64,000 nucleotides of DNA from Auanema rhodensis (Eukaryota; Nematoda; Chromadorea; Rhabditida; Rhabditidae), in contig OZ059900.1 of the NCBI GenBank assembly GCA_964057225.1, positions 13,283,638-13,347,637 on the forward strand. The letters run 5' to 3'. Position numbers and translations under genes: made by a program. A model generated the notes under the pieces. The model made no database searches. It was not told the origin of the DNA and was given only the letters and a program-made list of their open reading frames with translations. This document shows positions 25,028 to 39,397 of this stretch, piece by piece (position 1 is the stretch's first letter; the number at the start of each line of letters is the position of its first letter).

Positions 25028-27034
25028 TGATTATATGACACTATAGATGCCAAAGCAAAACAAATTTGAATATGAACATGACGCGTCTTTTACATTATAG
25101 TTTGACCGGATAAAGCTTTGTATAGCTTTGTATAGCTTTGTACACTGATCACATATACGGCGATAGGCTAGAACAGTTCATAAGTTTCCTGGATAGATTT
25201 GGTTTAATTACCCAAGTTAGAGGTAGTATCTCAATCTAACCAGAGAACTTCTGAGTTGGAAATACATTTTGGAAAGCACACCATGAGTGTGCAATATTGA
25301 AAACTGTCTGTCTTAGTATGATTATATGACACTATAGATGCCAAAGCAAAACAAATTTGAATATGAAGATGACGCGTCTTTTACATTGTAGTTTGACCGG
25401 ATAAAGCTTTGTATAGCTTTGTACACTGATCACATATACGGCGATAGGCTAGAACAGTTCATAAGTTTCCTGGATAGATTTGGTTTAATTACCCAAGTTA
25501 GAGGTAGTATCTCAATCTAACCAGAGAACTTCTGAGTTGGAAATACATTTTGGAAAGCACACCATGAGTGTGCAATATTGAAAACTGTCTGTCTTACTAT
25601 GATTATATGACACTATAGATGCCAAAGCAAAACAAATTTGAATATGAACATGACGCGTCTTTTACATTATAGTTTGACCGGATAAAGCTTTGTATAGCTT
25701 TGTATAGCTTTGTACACTGATCACATATACGGCGATAGGCTAGAACAGTTCATAAGTTTCCTGGATAGATTTGGTTTAATTACCCAAGTTAGAGGTAGTA
25801 TCTCAATCTAACCAGAGAACTTCTGAGTTGGAAATACATTTTGGAAAGCACACCATGAGTGTGCAATATTGAAAACTGTCTGTCTTAGTATGATTATATG
25901 ACACTATAGATGCCAAAGCAAAACAAATTTGAATATGAACATGACGCGTCTTTTACATTATAGTTAGACCGGATAAAGCTTTGTATAGCTTTGTACACTG
26001 ATCACATATACGGCGATAGGCTAGAACAGTTCATAAGTTTCCTGGATAGATTTGGTTTAATTACCCAAGTTAGAGGTAGTATCTCAATCTAACCAGAGAA
26101 CTTCTGAGTTGGAAATACATTTTGGAAAGCACACCATGAGTGTGCAATATTGAAAACTGTCTGTCTTAGTATGATTATATGACACTATAGATGCCAAAGC
26201 AAAACAAATTTGAATATGAACATGACGCGTCTTTTACATTATAGTTTGACCGGATAAAGCTTTGTATAGCTTTGTATAGCTTTGTACACTGATCACATAT
26301 ACGGCGATAGGCTAGAACAGTTCATAAGTTTACTGAATAGATATGGTTTAATTACCCAAGTTAGAGGTAGTATCTCAATCTAACCAGAGAACTTCTGAGT
26401 TGGAAATACATTTTGGAAAGCACACCATGAGTGTGCAATATTGAAAACTGTCTGTCTTAGTATGATTATATGACACTATAGATGCCAAAGCAAAACAAAT
26501 TTGAATATGAACATGACGCGTCTTTTACATTATAGTTTGACCGGATAAAGCTTTGTATAGCTTTGTATAGCTTTGTACACTGATCACATATACGGCGATA
26601 GGCTAGAACAGTTCATAAGTTTACTGAATAGATATGGTTTAATTACCCAAGTTAGAGGTAGTATCTCAATCTAACCAGAGAACTTCTGAGTTGGAAATAC
26701 ATTTTGGAAAGCACACCATGAGTGTGCAATATTGAAAACTGTCTGTCTTAGTATGATTATATGACACTATAGATGCCAAAGCAAAACAAATTTGAATATG
26801 AACATGACGCGTCTTTTACATTATAGTTAGACCGGATAAAGCTTTGTATAGCTTTGTACACTGATCACATATACGGCGATAGGCTAGAACAGTTCATAAG
26901 TTTCCTGGATAGATTTGGTTTAATTACCCAAGTTAGAGGTAGTATCTCAATCTAACCAGAGATCTTCTGAGTTGGAAATACATTTTGGAAACCACACCAT
27001 GAGTGTGCAATATTGGAAACTGTCTGTCTTAGTA
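25028..27034. repeat. HOR family 3, copy 1 (7-mer, 2,007 bp)
   Basis: Order: F 25028, G' 25319, F 25600, H 25891, J' 26172, J' 26463, K 26754. G' keeps GAAGATGAC but has GGATAAAG instead of GGATGAAG and ends with CTTACTATG (C at 25,597). It is repeated from 27,035. Confidence 0.92.
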
Positions 27035-30000
27035 TGATTATATGACACTATAGATGCCAAAGCAAAACAAATTTGAATATGAACATGACGCGTCTTTTAC
27101 ATTATAGTTTGACCGGATAAAGCTTTGTATAGCTTTGTATAGCTTTGTACACTGATCACATATACGGCGATAGGCTAGAACAGTTCATAAGTTTCCTGGA
27201 TAGATTTGGTTTAATTACCCAAGTTAGAGGTAGTATCTCAATCTAACCAGAGAACTTCTGAGTTGGAAATACATTTTGGAAAGCACACCATGAGTGTGCA
27301 ATATTGAAAACTGTCTGTCTTAGTATGATTATATGACACTATAGATGCCAAAGCAAAACAAATTTGAATATGAAGATGACGCGTCTTTTACATTGTAGTT
27401 TGACCGGATAAAGCTTTGTATAGCTTTGTACACTGATCACATATACGGCGATAGGCTAGAACAGTTCATAAGTTTCCTGGATAGATTTGGTTTAATTACC
27501 CAAGTTAGAGGTAGTATCTCAATCTAACCAGAGAACTTCTGAGTTGGAAATACATTTTGGAAAGCACACCATGAGTGTGCAATATTGAAAACTGTCTGTC
27601 TTACTATGATTATATGACACTATAGATGCCAAAGCAAAACAAATTTGAATATGAACATGACGCGTCTTTTACATTATAGTTTGACCGGATAAAGCTTTGT
27701 ATAGCTTTGTATAGCTTTGTACACTGATCACATATACGGCGATAGGCTAGAACAGTTCATAAGTTTCCTGGATAGATTTGGTTTAATTACCCAAGTTAGA
27801 GGTAGTATCTCAATCTAACCAGAGAACTTCTGAGTTGGAAATACATTTTGGAAAGCACACCATGAGTGTGCAATATTGAAAACTGTCTGTCTTAGTATGA
27901 TTATATGACACTATAGATGCCAAAGCAAAACAAATTTGAATATGAACATGACGCGTCTTTTACATTATAGTTAGACCGGATAAAGCTTTGTATAGCTTTG
28001 TACACTGATCACATATACGGCGATAGGCTAGAACAGTTCATAAGTTTCCTGGATAGATTTGGTTTAATTACCCAAGTTAGAGGTAGTATCTCAATCTAAC
28101 CAGAGAACTTCTGAGTTGGAAATACATTTTGGAAAGCACACCATGAGTGTGCAATATTGAAAACTGTCTGTCTTAGTATGATTATATGACACTATAGATG
28201 CCAAAGCAAAACAAATTTGAATATGAACATGACGCGTCTTTTACATTATAGTTTGACCGGATAAAGCTTTGTATAGCTTTGTATAGCTTTGTACACTGAT
28301 CACATATACGGCGATAGGCTAGAACAGTTCATAAGTTTACTGAATAGATATGGTTTAATTACCCAAGTTAGAGGTAGTATCTCAATCTAACCAGAGAACT
28401 TCTGAGTTGGAAATACATTTTGGAAAGCACACCATGAGTGTGCAATATTGAAAACTGTCTGTCTTAGTATGATTATATGACACTATAGATGCCAAAGCAA
28501 AACAAATTTGAATATGAACATGACGCGTCTTTTACATTATAGTTTGACCGGATAAAGCTTTGTATAGCTTTGTATAGCTTTGTACACTGATCACATATAC
28601 GGCGATAGGCTAGAACAGTTCATAAGTTTACTGAATAGATATGGTTTAATTACCCAAGTTAGAGGTAGTATCTCAATCTAACCAGAGAACTTCTGAGTTG
28701 GAAATACATTTTGGAAAGCACACCATGAGTGTGCAATATTGAAAACTGTCTGTCTTAGTATGATTATATGACACTATAGATGCCAAAGCAAAACAAATTT
28801 GAATATGAACATGACGCGTCTTTTACATTATAGTTAGACCGGATAAAGCTTTGTATAGCTTTGTACACTGATCACATATACGGCGATAGGCTAGAACAGT
28901 TCATAAGTTTCCTGGATAGATTTGGTTTAATTACCCAAGTTAGAGGTAGTATCTCAATCTAACCAGAGAACTTCTGAGTTGGAAATACATTTTGGAAAGC
29001 ACACCATGAGTGTGCAATATTGAAAACTGTCTGTCTTAGTATGATTATATGACACTATAGATGCCAAAGCAAAACAAATTTGAATATGAACATGACGCGT
29101 CTTTTACATTATAGTTTGACCGGATAAAGCTTTGTATAGCTTTGTATAGCTTTGTACACTGATCACATATACGGCGATAGGCTAGAACAGTTCATAAGTT
29201 TACTGAATAGATATGGTTTAATTACCCAAGTTAGAGGTAGTATCTCAATCTAACCAGAGAACTTCTGAGTTGGAAATACATTTTGGAAAGCACACCATGA
29301 GTGTGCAATATTGAAAACTGTCTGTCTTAGTATGATTATATGACACTATAGATGCCAAAGCAAAACAAATTTGAATATGAACATGACGCGTCTTTTACAT
29401 TATAGTTTGACCGGATAAAGCTTTGTATAGCTTTGTATAGCTTTGTACACTGATCACATATACGGCGATAGGCTAGAACAGTTCATAAGTTTACTGAATA
29501 GATATGGTTTAATTACCCAAGTTAGAGGTAGTATCTCAATCTAACCAGAGAACTTCTGAGTTGGAAATACATTTTGGAAAGCACACCATGAGTGTGCAAT
29601 ATTGAAAACTGTCTGTCTTAGTATGATTATATGACACTATAGATGCCAAAGCAAAACAAATTTGAATATGAACATGACGCGTCTTTTACATTATAGTTAG
29701 ACCGGATAAAGCTTTGTATAGCTTTGTACACTGATCACATATACGGCGATAGGCTAGAACAGTTCATAAGTTTCCTGGATAGATTTGGTTTAATTACCCA
29801 AGTTAGAGGTAGTATCTCAATCTAACCAGAGATCTTCTGAGTTGGAAATACATTTTGGAAACCACACCATGAGTGTGCAATATTGGAAACTGTCTGTCTT
29901 AGTATGATTATATGACACTATAGATGCCAAAGCAAAACAAATTTGAATATGAACATGACGCGTCTTTTACATTATAGTTTGACCGGATAAAGCTTTGTAT

Positions 30001-30486
30001 AGCTTTGTATAGCTTTGTACACTGATCACATATACGGCGATAGGCAAGAACAGTTCATAAGTTTCCTGGATAGATTTGGTTTAATTACCCAAGTTAGAGG
30101 TAGTATCTCAATCTAACCAGAGAACTTCTGAGTTGGAAATACATTTTGGAAAGCACACCATGAGTGTGCAATATTAAAAACTGTCTGTCTTAGTATGATT
30201 ATATGACACTATAGATGCCAAAGCAAAACAAATTTGAATATGAACATGACGCGTCTTTTACATTATAGTTTGACCTGATAAAGCTTTGTATAGCTTTGTA
30301 TAGCTTTGTACACTGATCACATATACGGCGATAGGCTAGAACAGTTCATAAGTTTCCTGGATAGATTTGGTTTAATTACCCAAGTTAGAGGTAGTATCTC
30401 AATCTAACCAGAGAACTTCTGAGTTGGAAATACATTTTGGAAAGCACACCACGAGTGTGCAATATTGAAAACTGTCTGTCTTAATA
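27035..30486. repeat. HOR family 3, copy 2 (expanded)
   Basis: Order: F 27035, G' 27326, F 27607, H 27898, J' 28179, J' 28470, H 28761, J' 29042, J' 29333, K 29624, I 29905, T 30196. Relative to copy 1 an H-J'-J' trimer (863 bp) is duplicated, and an I-T pair follows K. The 29,905 monomer has a private GGCAAGAAC (A at 30,046). Confidence 0.92.
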
Positions 30487-32212
30487 TGATTATATGACAC
30501 TATAGATGCCAAAGCAAAACAAATTTGAATATGAACATGACGCGTCTTTTACATTATAGTTTGACCGGATAAAGCTTTGTATAGCTTTGTATAGCTTTGT
30601 ACACTGATCACATATACGGCGATAGGCTAGAACAGTTCATAAGTTTCCTGGATAGATTTGGTTTAATTACCCAAGTTAGAGGTAGTATCTCAATCTAACC
30701 AGAGAACTTCTGAGTTGGAAATACATTTTGGAAAGCACACCATGAGTGTGCAATATTGAAAACTGTCTGTCTTAGTATGATTATATGACACTATAGATGC
30801 CAAAGCAAAACAAATTTGAATATGAAGATGACGCGTCTTTTACATTGTAGTTTGACCGGATAAAGCTTTGTATAGCTTTGTACACTGATCACATATACGG
30901 CGATAGGCTAGAACAGTTCATAAGTTTCCTGGATAGATTTGGTTTAATTACCCAAGTTAGAGGTAGTATCTCAATCTAACCAGAGAACTTCTGAGTTGGA
31001 AATACATTTTGGAAAGCACACCATGAGTGTGCAATATTGAAAACTGTCTGTCTTACTATGATTATATGACACTATAGATGCCAAAGCAAAACAAATTTGA
31101 ATATGAACATGACGCGTCTTTTACATTATAGTTTGACCGGATAAAGCTTTGTATAGCTTTGTATAGCTTTGTACACTGATCACATATACGGCGATAGGCT
31201 AGAACAGTTCATAAGTTTCCTGGATAGATTTGGTTTAATTACCCAAGTTAGAGGTAGTATCTCAATCTAACCAGAGAACTTCTGAGTTGGAAATACATTT
31301 TGGAAAGCACACCATGAGTGTGCAATATTGAAAACTGTCTGTCTTAGTATGATTATATGACACTATAGATGCCAAAGCAAAACAAATTTGAATATGAACA
31401 TGACGCGTCTTTTACATTATAGTTAGACCGGATAAAGCTTTGTATAGCTTTGTACACTGATCACATATACGGCGATAGGCTAGAACAGTTCATAAGTTTC
31501 CTGGATAGATTTGGTTTAATTACCCAAGTTAGAGGTAGTATCTCAATCTAACCAGAGAACTTCTGAGTTGGAAATACATTTTGGAAAGCACACCATGAGT
31601 GTGCAATATTGAAAACTGTCTGTCTTAGTATGATTATATGACACTATAGATGCCAAAGCAAAACAAATTTGAATATGAACATGACGCGTCTTTTACATTA
31701 TAGTTTGACCGGATAAAGCTTTGTATAGCTTTGTATAGCTTTGTACACTGATCACATATACGGCGATAGGCTAGAACAGTTCATAAGTTTACTGAATAGA
31801 TATGGTTTAATTACCCAAGTTAGAGGTAGTATCTCAATCTAACCAGAGAACTTCTGAGTTGGAAATACATTTTGGAAAGCACACCATGAGTGTGCAATAT
31901 TGAAAACTGTCTGTCTTAGTATGATTATATGACACTATAGATGCCAAAGCAAAACAAATTTGAATATGAACATGACGCGTCTTTTACATTATAGTTTGAC
32001 CGGATAAAGCTTTGTATAGCTTTGTATAGCTTTGTACACTGATCACATATACGGCGATAGGCTAGAACAGTTCATAAGTTTACTGAATAGATATGGTTTA
32101 ATTACCCAAGTTAGAGGTAGTATCTCAATCTAACCAGAGAACTTCTGAGTTGGAAATACATTTTGGAAAGCACACCATGAGTGTGCAATATTGAAAACTG
32201 TCTGTCTTAGTA
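30487..32212. repeat. HOR family 3, copy 3 (6 monomers)
   Basis: Order: F 30487, G' 30778, F 31059, H 31350, J' 31631, J' 31922. The expected K is replaced by a C-type monomer at 32,213, where the next HOR begins. Confidence 0.92.
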
Positions 32213-34219
32213 TGATTATATGACACTATAGATGCCAAAGCAAAACAAATTTGAATATGAACATGACGCGTCTTTTACATTGTAGTTTGACCGGATAAAG
32301 CTTTGTATAGCTTTGTACACTGATTACATATACGGCGATAGGCTAGAACAGTTCATAAGTTTCCTGGATAGATTTGGTTTAATTACCCAAGTTAGAGGTA
32401 GTATCTCAATCTAACCAGAGAACTTCTGAGTTGGAAATACATTTTGGAAAGCACACCATGAGTGTGCAATATTGAAAACTGTCTGTCTTAGTATGATTAT
32501 ATGACACTATAGATGCCAAAGCAAAACAAATTTGAATATGAACATGACGCGTCTTTTACATTATAATTTGACGGGATAAAGCTTTGTATAGCTTTGTATA
32601 GCTTTGTACACTGATCACATATACGGCGATAGGCTAGAACAGTTTATAAGTTTCCTGAATAGATTTGGTTTAATTACCCAAGTTAGAGGTAGTATCTCAA
32701 TCTAACCAGAGAACTTCTGAGTTGGAAATACATTTTGGAAAGCACACCACGAGTGTGCAATATTGAAAACTGTCTGTCTTAGTATGATTATATGACACTA
32801 TAAATGCCAAAGCAAAACAAATTTGAATATGAACATGACGCGTCTTTTACATTATAGTTTGACCGGATAAAGCTTTGTATAGCTTTGTATAGCTTTGTAC
32901 ACTGATCACATATACGGCGATAGGCTAGAACAGTTCATAAGTTTCCTGGATAGATTTGGTTTAATTACCCAAGTTAGAGGTAGTATCTCAATCTAACCAG
33001 AGAACTTCTGAGTTGGAAATACATTTTGGAAAGCACACCATGAGTGTGCAATATTGAAAACTGTCTGTCTTAGTATGATTATATGACACTATAGATGCCA
33101 AAGCAAAACAAATTTGAATATGAACATGACGCGTCTTTTACATTGTAGTTTGACCGGATAAAGCTTTGTATAGCTTTGTACACTGATCACATATACGGCG
33201 ATAGGCTAGAACAGTTCATAAGTTTCCTGGATAGATTTGGTTTAATTACCCAAGTTAGAGGTAGTATCTCAATCTAACCAGAGAACTTCTGAGTTGGAAA
33301 TACATTTTGGAAAGCACACCATGAGTGTGCAATATTGAAAACTGTCTGTCTTAGTATGATTATATGACACTATAGATGCCAAAGCAAAACAAATTTGAAT
33401 ATGAACATGACGCGTCTTTTACATTATAGTTTGACCGGATAAAGCTTTGTATAGCTTTGTATAGCTTTGTACACTGATCACATATACGGCGATAGGCTAG
33501 AACAGTTCATAAGTTTCCTGAATAGATTTGGTTTAATTACCCAAGTTAGAGGTAGTATCTCAATCTAACCAGAGAACTTCTGAGTTGGAAATACATTTTG
33601 GAAAGCACACCATGAGTGTGCAATATTAAAAACTGTCTGTCTTAGTATGATTATATGACACTATAGATGCCAAAGCAAAACAAATTTGAATATGAACATG
33701 ACGCGTCTTTTACATTATAGTTTGACCTGATAAAGCTTTGGATAGCTTTGTACACTGATCACATATACGGCGAGAGGCTAGAACAGTTTATAAGTTTCCT
33801 GAATAGATTTGGTTTAATTACCCAAGTTAGAGGTAGTATCTCAATCTAACCAGAGAACTTCTGAGTTGGAAATACATTTTGGAAAGCACACCATGAGTGT
33901 GCAATATTGAAAACTGTCTGTCTTAGTATGATTATATGACACTATAGATGCCAAAGCAAAACAAATTTGAATATGAACATGACGCGTCTTTTACATTATA
34001 GTTTGACCGGATAAAGCTTTGTATAGCTTTGTATAGCTTTGTACACTGATCACATATACGGCGATAGGCTAGAACAGTTCATAAGTTTACTGAATAGATA
34101 TGGTTTAATTACCCAAGTTAGAGGTAGTATCTCAATCTAACCAGAGAACTTCTGAGTTGGAAATACATTTTGGAAAGCACACCATGAGTGTGCAATATTG
34201 AAAACTGTCTGTCTTAGTA
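32213..34219. repeat. HOR family 4, copy 1 (7-mer, 2,007 bp)
   Basis: Order: C-type 32213 with TGATTACAT (T at 32,325), A 32494, B 32785, C' 33076, D 33357, E'' 33648, J' 33929. The A-B-C-D-E order is the same as the start of family 1, so families 1 and 4 share ancestry. The TGATTACAT change destroys the TGATCA palindrome. Confidence 0.92.
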
Positions 34220-35935
34220 TGATTATATGACACTATAGATGCCAAAGCAAAACAAATTTGAATATGAACATGACGCGTCTTTTACATTGTAGTTTGACCG
34301 GATAAAGCTTTGTATAGCTTTGTACACTGATTACATATACGGCGATAGGCTAGAACAGTTCATAAGTTTCCTGGATAGATTTGGTTTAATTACCCAAGTT
34401 AGAGGTAGTATCTCAATCTAACCAGAGAACTTCTGAGTTGGAAATACATTTTGGAAAGCACACCATGAGTGTGCAATATTGAAAACTGTCTGTCTTAGTA
34501 TGATTATATGACACTATAGATGCCAAAGCAAAACAAATTTGAATATGAACATGACGCGTCTTTTACATTATAATTTGACGGGATAAAGCTTTGTATAGCT
34601 TTGTATAGCTTTGTACACTGATCACATATACGGCGATAGGCTAGAACAGTTTATAAGTTTCCTGAATAGATTTGGTTTAATTACCCAAGTTAGAGGTAGT
34701 ATCTCAATCTAACCAGAGAACTTCTGAGTTGGAAATACATTTTGGAAAGCACACCACGAGTGTGCAATATTGAAAACTGTCTGTCTTAGTATGATTATAT
34801 GACACTATAAATGCCAAAGCAAAACAAATTTGAATATGAACATGACGCGTCTTTTACATTATAGTTTGACCGGATAAAGCTTTGTATAGCTTTGTATAGC
34901 TTTGTACACTGATCACATATACGGCGATAGGCTAGAACAGTTCATAAGTTTCCTGGATAGATTTGGTTTAATTACCCAAGTTAGAGGTAGTATCTCAATC
35001 TAACCAGAGAACTTCTGAGTTGGAAATACATTTTGGAAAGCACACCATGAGTGTGCAATATTGAAAACTGTCTGTCTTAGTATGATTATATGACACTATA
35101 GATGCCAAAGCAAAACAAATTTGAATATGAACATGACGCGTCTTTTACATTGTAGTTTGACCGGATAAAGCTTTGTATAGCTTTGTACACTGATCACATA
35201 TACGGCGATAGGCTAGAACAGTTCATAAGTTTCCTGGATAGATTTGGTTTAATTACCCAAGTTAGAGGTAGTATCTCAATCTAACCAGAGAACTTCTGAG
35301 TTGGAAATACATTTTGGAAAGCACACCATGAGTGTGCAATATTGAAAACTGTCTGTCTTAGTATGATTATATGACACTATAGATGCCAAAGCAAAACAAA
35401 TTTGAATATGAACATGACGCGTCTTTTACATTATAGTTTGACCGGATAAAGCTTTGTATAGCTTTGTATAGCTTTGTACACTGATCACATATACGGCGAT
35501 AGGCTAGAACAGTTCATAAGTTTCCTGAATAGATTTGGTTTAATTACCCAAGTTAGAGGTAGTATCTCAATCTAACCAGAGAACTTCTGAGTTGGAAATA
35601 CATTTTGGAAAGCACACCATGAGTGTGCAATATTAAAAACTGTCTGTCTTAGTATGATTATATGACACTATAGATGCCAAAGCAAAACAAATTTGAATAT
35701 GAACATGACGCGTCTTTTACATTATAGTTTGACCTGATAAAGCTTTGGATAGCTTTGTACACTGATCACATATACGGCGAGAGGCTAGAACAGTTTATAA
35801 GTTTCCTGAATAGATTTGGTTTAATTACCCAAGTTAGAGGTAGTATCTCAATCTAACCAGAGAACTTCTGAGTTGGAAATACATTTTGGAAAGCACACCA
35901 TGAGTGTGCAATATTGAAAACTGTCTGTCTTAGTA
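34220..35935. repeat. HOR family 4, copy 2 (6 monomers)
   Basis: Order: C-type 34220 with the same TGATTACAT change (34,332), A 34501, B 34792, C' 35083, D 35364, E'' 35655. It matches copy 1 at an offset of 2,007 bp. An S-like monomer (35,936) follows E'' instead of J'. Confidence 0.92.
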
Positions 35936-36226
35936 TGATTATATGACACTATAGATGCCAAAGCAAAACAAATTTGAATATGAACATGACGCGTCTTTAA
36001 CATTATAATTTGACCGGATAAAGCTTTGTATAGCTTTGTATAGCTTTGTACACTGATCACATATACGGCGATAGGCTAGGACAGTTTATAAGTTTCCTGA
36101 ATAGATTTGGTTTAATTACCCAAGTTAGAGGTAGTATCTCAATCTAACCAGAGAACTTCTGAGTTGGAAATACATTTTGGAAAGCACACCATGAGTGTGC
36201 AATATTGAAAACTGTCTGTCTTAGTA
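35936..36226 (+). repeat. S-like monomer with private T to A change
   Basis: It has the AATTTGACCGG front and CTAGGAC of S but a CATGA, TTGAAAAC end. A private substitution at 35,999 turns TCTTTTAC into TCTTTAAC. On the minus strand this changes a TAA stop, present in the other monomers, to TTA. That opens a 70-codon frame from a GTG at 36,060 to a stop at 35,848. The frame spans two monomers, matches nothing recognisable, has no analogue in other monomers and is not taken as a gene. Confidence 0.9.
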
Positions 36227-39200
36227 TGATTATATGACACTATAGATGCCAAAGCAAAACAAATTTGAATATGAACATGACGCGTCTTTTACATTATAGT
36301 TTGACCGGATAAAGCTTTGTATAGCTTTGTATAGCTTTGTACACTGATCACATATACGGCGATAGGCTAGAACAGTTCATAAGTTTCCTGAATAGATTTG
36401 GTTTAATTACCCAAGTTAGAGGTAGTATCTCAATCTAACCAGAGAACTTCTGAGTTGGAAATACATTTTGGAAAGCACACCATGAGTGTGCAATATTGAA
36501 AACTGTCTGTCTTAGTATGATTATATGACACTATAGATGCCAAAGCAAAACAAATTTGAATATGAACATGACGCGTCTTTTACATTATAGTTTGACCGGA
36601 TAAAGCTTTGTATAGCTTTGGATAGCTTTGTACACTGATCACATATACGGCGATAGGCTAGAACAGTTCATAAGTTTCCTGGATAGATTTGGTTTAATTA
36701 CCCAAGTTAGAGGTAGTATCTCAATCTAACCAGAGAACTTCTGAGTTGGAAATACATTTTGGAAAGCACACCATGAGTGTGCAATATTGAAAACTGTCTG
36801 TCTTAGTATGATTATATGACACTATAGATGCCAAAACAAAACAAATTTGAATATGAACACGACGCGTCTTTTACATTGTAGTTTGACCGGATAAAGCTTT
36901 GTATAGCTTTGTACACTGATCACATATACGGCGATAGGCTAGAACAGTTCATAAGTTTCCTGGATAGATTTGGTTTAATTACCCAAGTTAGAGGTAGTAT
37001 CTCAATCTAACCAGAGAACTTCTGAGTTGGAAATACATTTTGGAAAGCACACCATGAGTGTGCAATATTGAAAACTGTCTGTCTTAGTATGATTATATGA
37101 CACTATAGATGCCAAAGCAATATAAATTTGAATATGAACATGACGCGTCTTTTACATTATAGTTTGACCGGATAAAGCTTTGTATAGCTTTGTATAGCTT
37201 TGTACACTGATCACATATACGGCGATAGGCTAGAACAGTTTATAAGTTTCCTGAATAGATTTGGTTTAATTACCCAAGTTAGAGGTAGTATCTCAATCTA
37301 ACCAGAGAACTTCTGAGTTGGAAATACATTTTGGAAAGCACACCACGAGTGTGCAATATTGAAAACTGTCTGTCTTAGTATGATTATATGACACTATAAA
37401 TGCCAAAGCAAAACAAATTTGAATATGAACATGACGCGTCTTTTACATTATAGTTTGACCGGATAAAGCTTTGTATAGCTTTGTATAGCTTTGTACACTG
37501 ATCACATATACGGCGATAGGCTAGAACAGTTCATAAGTTTCCTGGATAGATTTGGTTTAATTACCCAAGTTAGAGGTAGTATCTCAATCTAACCAGAGAA
37601 CTTCTGAGTTGGAAATACATTTTGGAAAGCACACCATGAGTGTGCAATATTGAAAACTGTCTGTCTTAGTATGATTATATGACACTATAGATGCCAAAGC
37701 AAAACAAATTTGAATATGAACATGACGCGTCTTTTACATTGTAGTTTGACCGGATAAAGCTTTGTATAGCTTTGTACACTGATCACATATACGGCGATAG
37801 GCTAGAACAGTTCATAAGTTTCCTGGATAGATTTGGTTTAATTACCCAAGTTAGAGGTAGTATCTCAATCTAACCAGAGAACTTCTGAGTTGGAAATACA
37901 TTTTGGAAAGCACACCATGAGTGTGCAATATTGAAAACTGTCTGTCTTAGTATGATTATATGACACTATAGATGCCAAAGCAAAACAAATTTGAATATGA
38001 ACATGACGCGTCTTTTACATTATAGTTTGACCGGATAAAGCTTTGTATAGCTTTGTATAGCTTTGTACACTGATCACATATACGGCGATAGGCTAGAACA
38101 GTTTATAAGTTTCCTGAATAGATTTGGTTTAATTACCCAAGTTAGAGGTAGTATCTCAATCTAACCAGAGAACTTCTGAGTTGGAAATACATTTTGGAAA
38201 GCACACCATGAGTGTGCAATATTGAAAACTGTCTGTCTTAGTATGATTATATGACACTATAGATGCCAAAGCAATATAAATTTGAATATGAACATGACGC
38301 GTCTTTTACATTATAGTTTGACCGGATAAAGCTTTGTATAGCTTTGTATAGCTTTGTACACTGATCACATATACGGCGATAGGCTAGAACAGTTTATAAG
38401 TTTCCTGAATAGATTTGGTTTAATTACCCAAGTTAGAGGTAGTATCTCAATCTAACCAGAGAACTTCTGAGTTGGAAATACATTTTGGAAAGCACACCAC
38501 GAGTGTGCAATATTGAAAACTGTCTGTCTTAGTATGATTATATGACACTATAAATGCCAAAGCAAAACAAATTTGAATATGAACATGACGCGTCTTTTAC
38601 ATTATAGTTTGACCGGATAAAGCTTTGTATAGCTTTGTATAGCTTTGTACACTGATCACATATACGGCGATAGGCTAGAACAGTTCATAAGTTTCCTGGA
38701 TAGATTTGGTTTAATTACCCAAGTTAGAGGTAGTATCTCAATCTAACCAGAGAACTTCTGAGTTGGAAATACATTTTGGAAAGCACACCATGAGTGTGCA
38801 ATATTGAAAACTGTCTGTCTTAGTATGATTATATGACACTATAGATGCCAAAGCAAAACAAATTTGAATATGAACATGACGCGTCTTTTACATTATAGTT
38901 TGACCTGATAAAGCTTTGGATAGCTTTGTACACTGATCACATATACGGCGAGAGGCTAGAACAGTTCATAAGTTTCCTGGATAGATTTGGTTTAATTACC
39001 CAAGTTAGAGGTAGTATCTCAATCTAACCAGAGAACTTCTGAGTTGGAAATACATTTTGGAAAGCACACCATGAGTGTGCAATATTGAAAACTGTCTGTC
39101 TTAGTATGATTATATGACACTATAGATGCCAAAGCAAAACAAATTTGAATATGAACATGACGCGTCTTTTACATTATAGTTTGACCGGATAAAGCTTTGT

Positions 39201-39397
39201 ATAGCTTTGTATAGCTTTGTACACTGATCACATATACGGCGATAGGCTAGAACAGTTCATAAGTTTCCTGAATAGATTTGGTTTAATTACCCAAGTTAGA
39301 GGTAGTATCTCAATCTAACCAGAGAACTTCTGAGTTGGAAATACATTTTGGAAAGCACACCATGAGTGTGCAATATTAAAAACTGTCTGTCTTAGTA
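36227..39397. repeat. HOR family 5, copy 1 (11-mer, 3,171 bp)
   Basis: Order: D-like 36227 (TTGAAAAC end), GGATAG three-unit 36518, C-type 36809 (CCAAAACAAAAC and GAACACGAC), V 37090 (AATATAAATTTG, CACGA), B 37381, C' 37672, three-unit TTTATA 37953, V 38244, B 38535, E/F mosaic 38826 (GACCTG, GAGAGG with CATAAG, CTGGATA), D 39107. The unit contains an internal V-B pair twice. This is the first appearance of V in the window. Confidence 0.92.

Noticed and set aside
35848-36060. Minus-strand 70-residue open reading frame
   Set aside because: It exists in one monomer pair only, because of a private substitution that removes a stop. It starts at GTG, lies wholly in satellite DNA and shows no recognisable domain.
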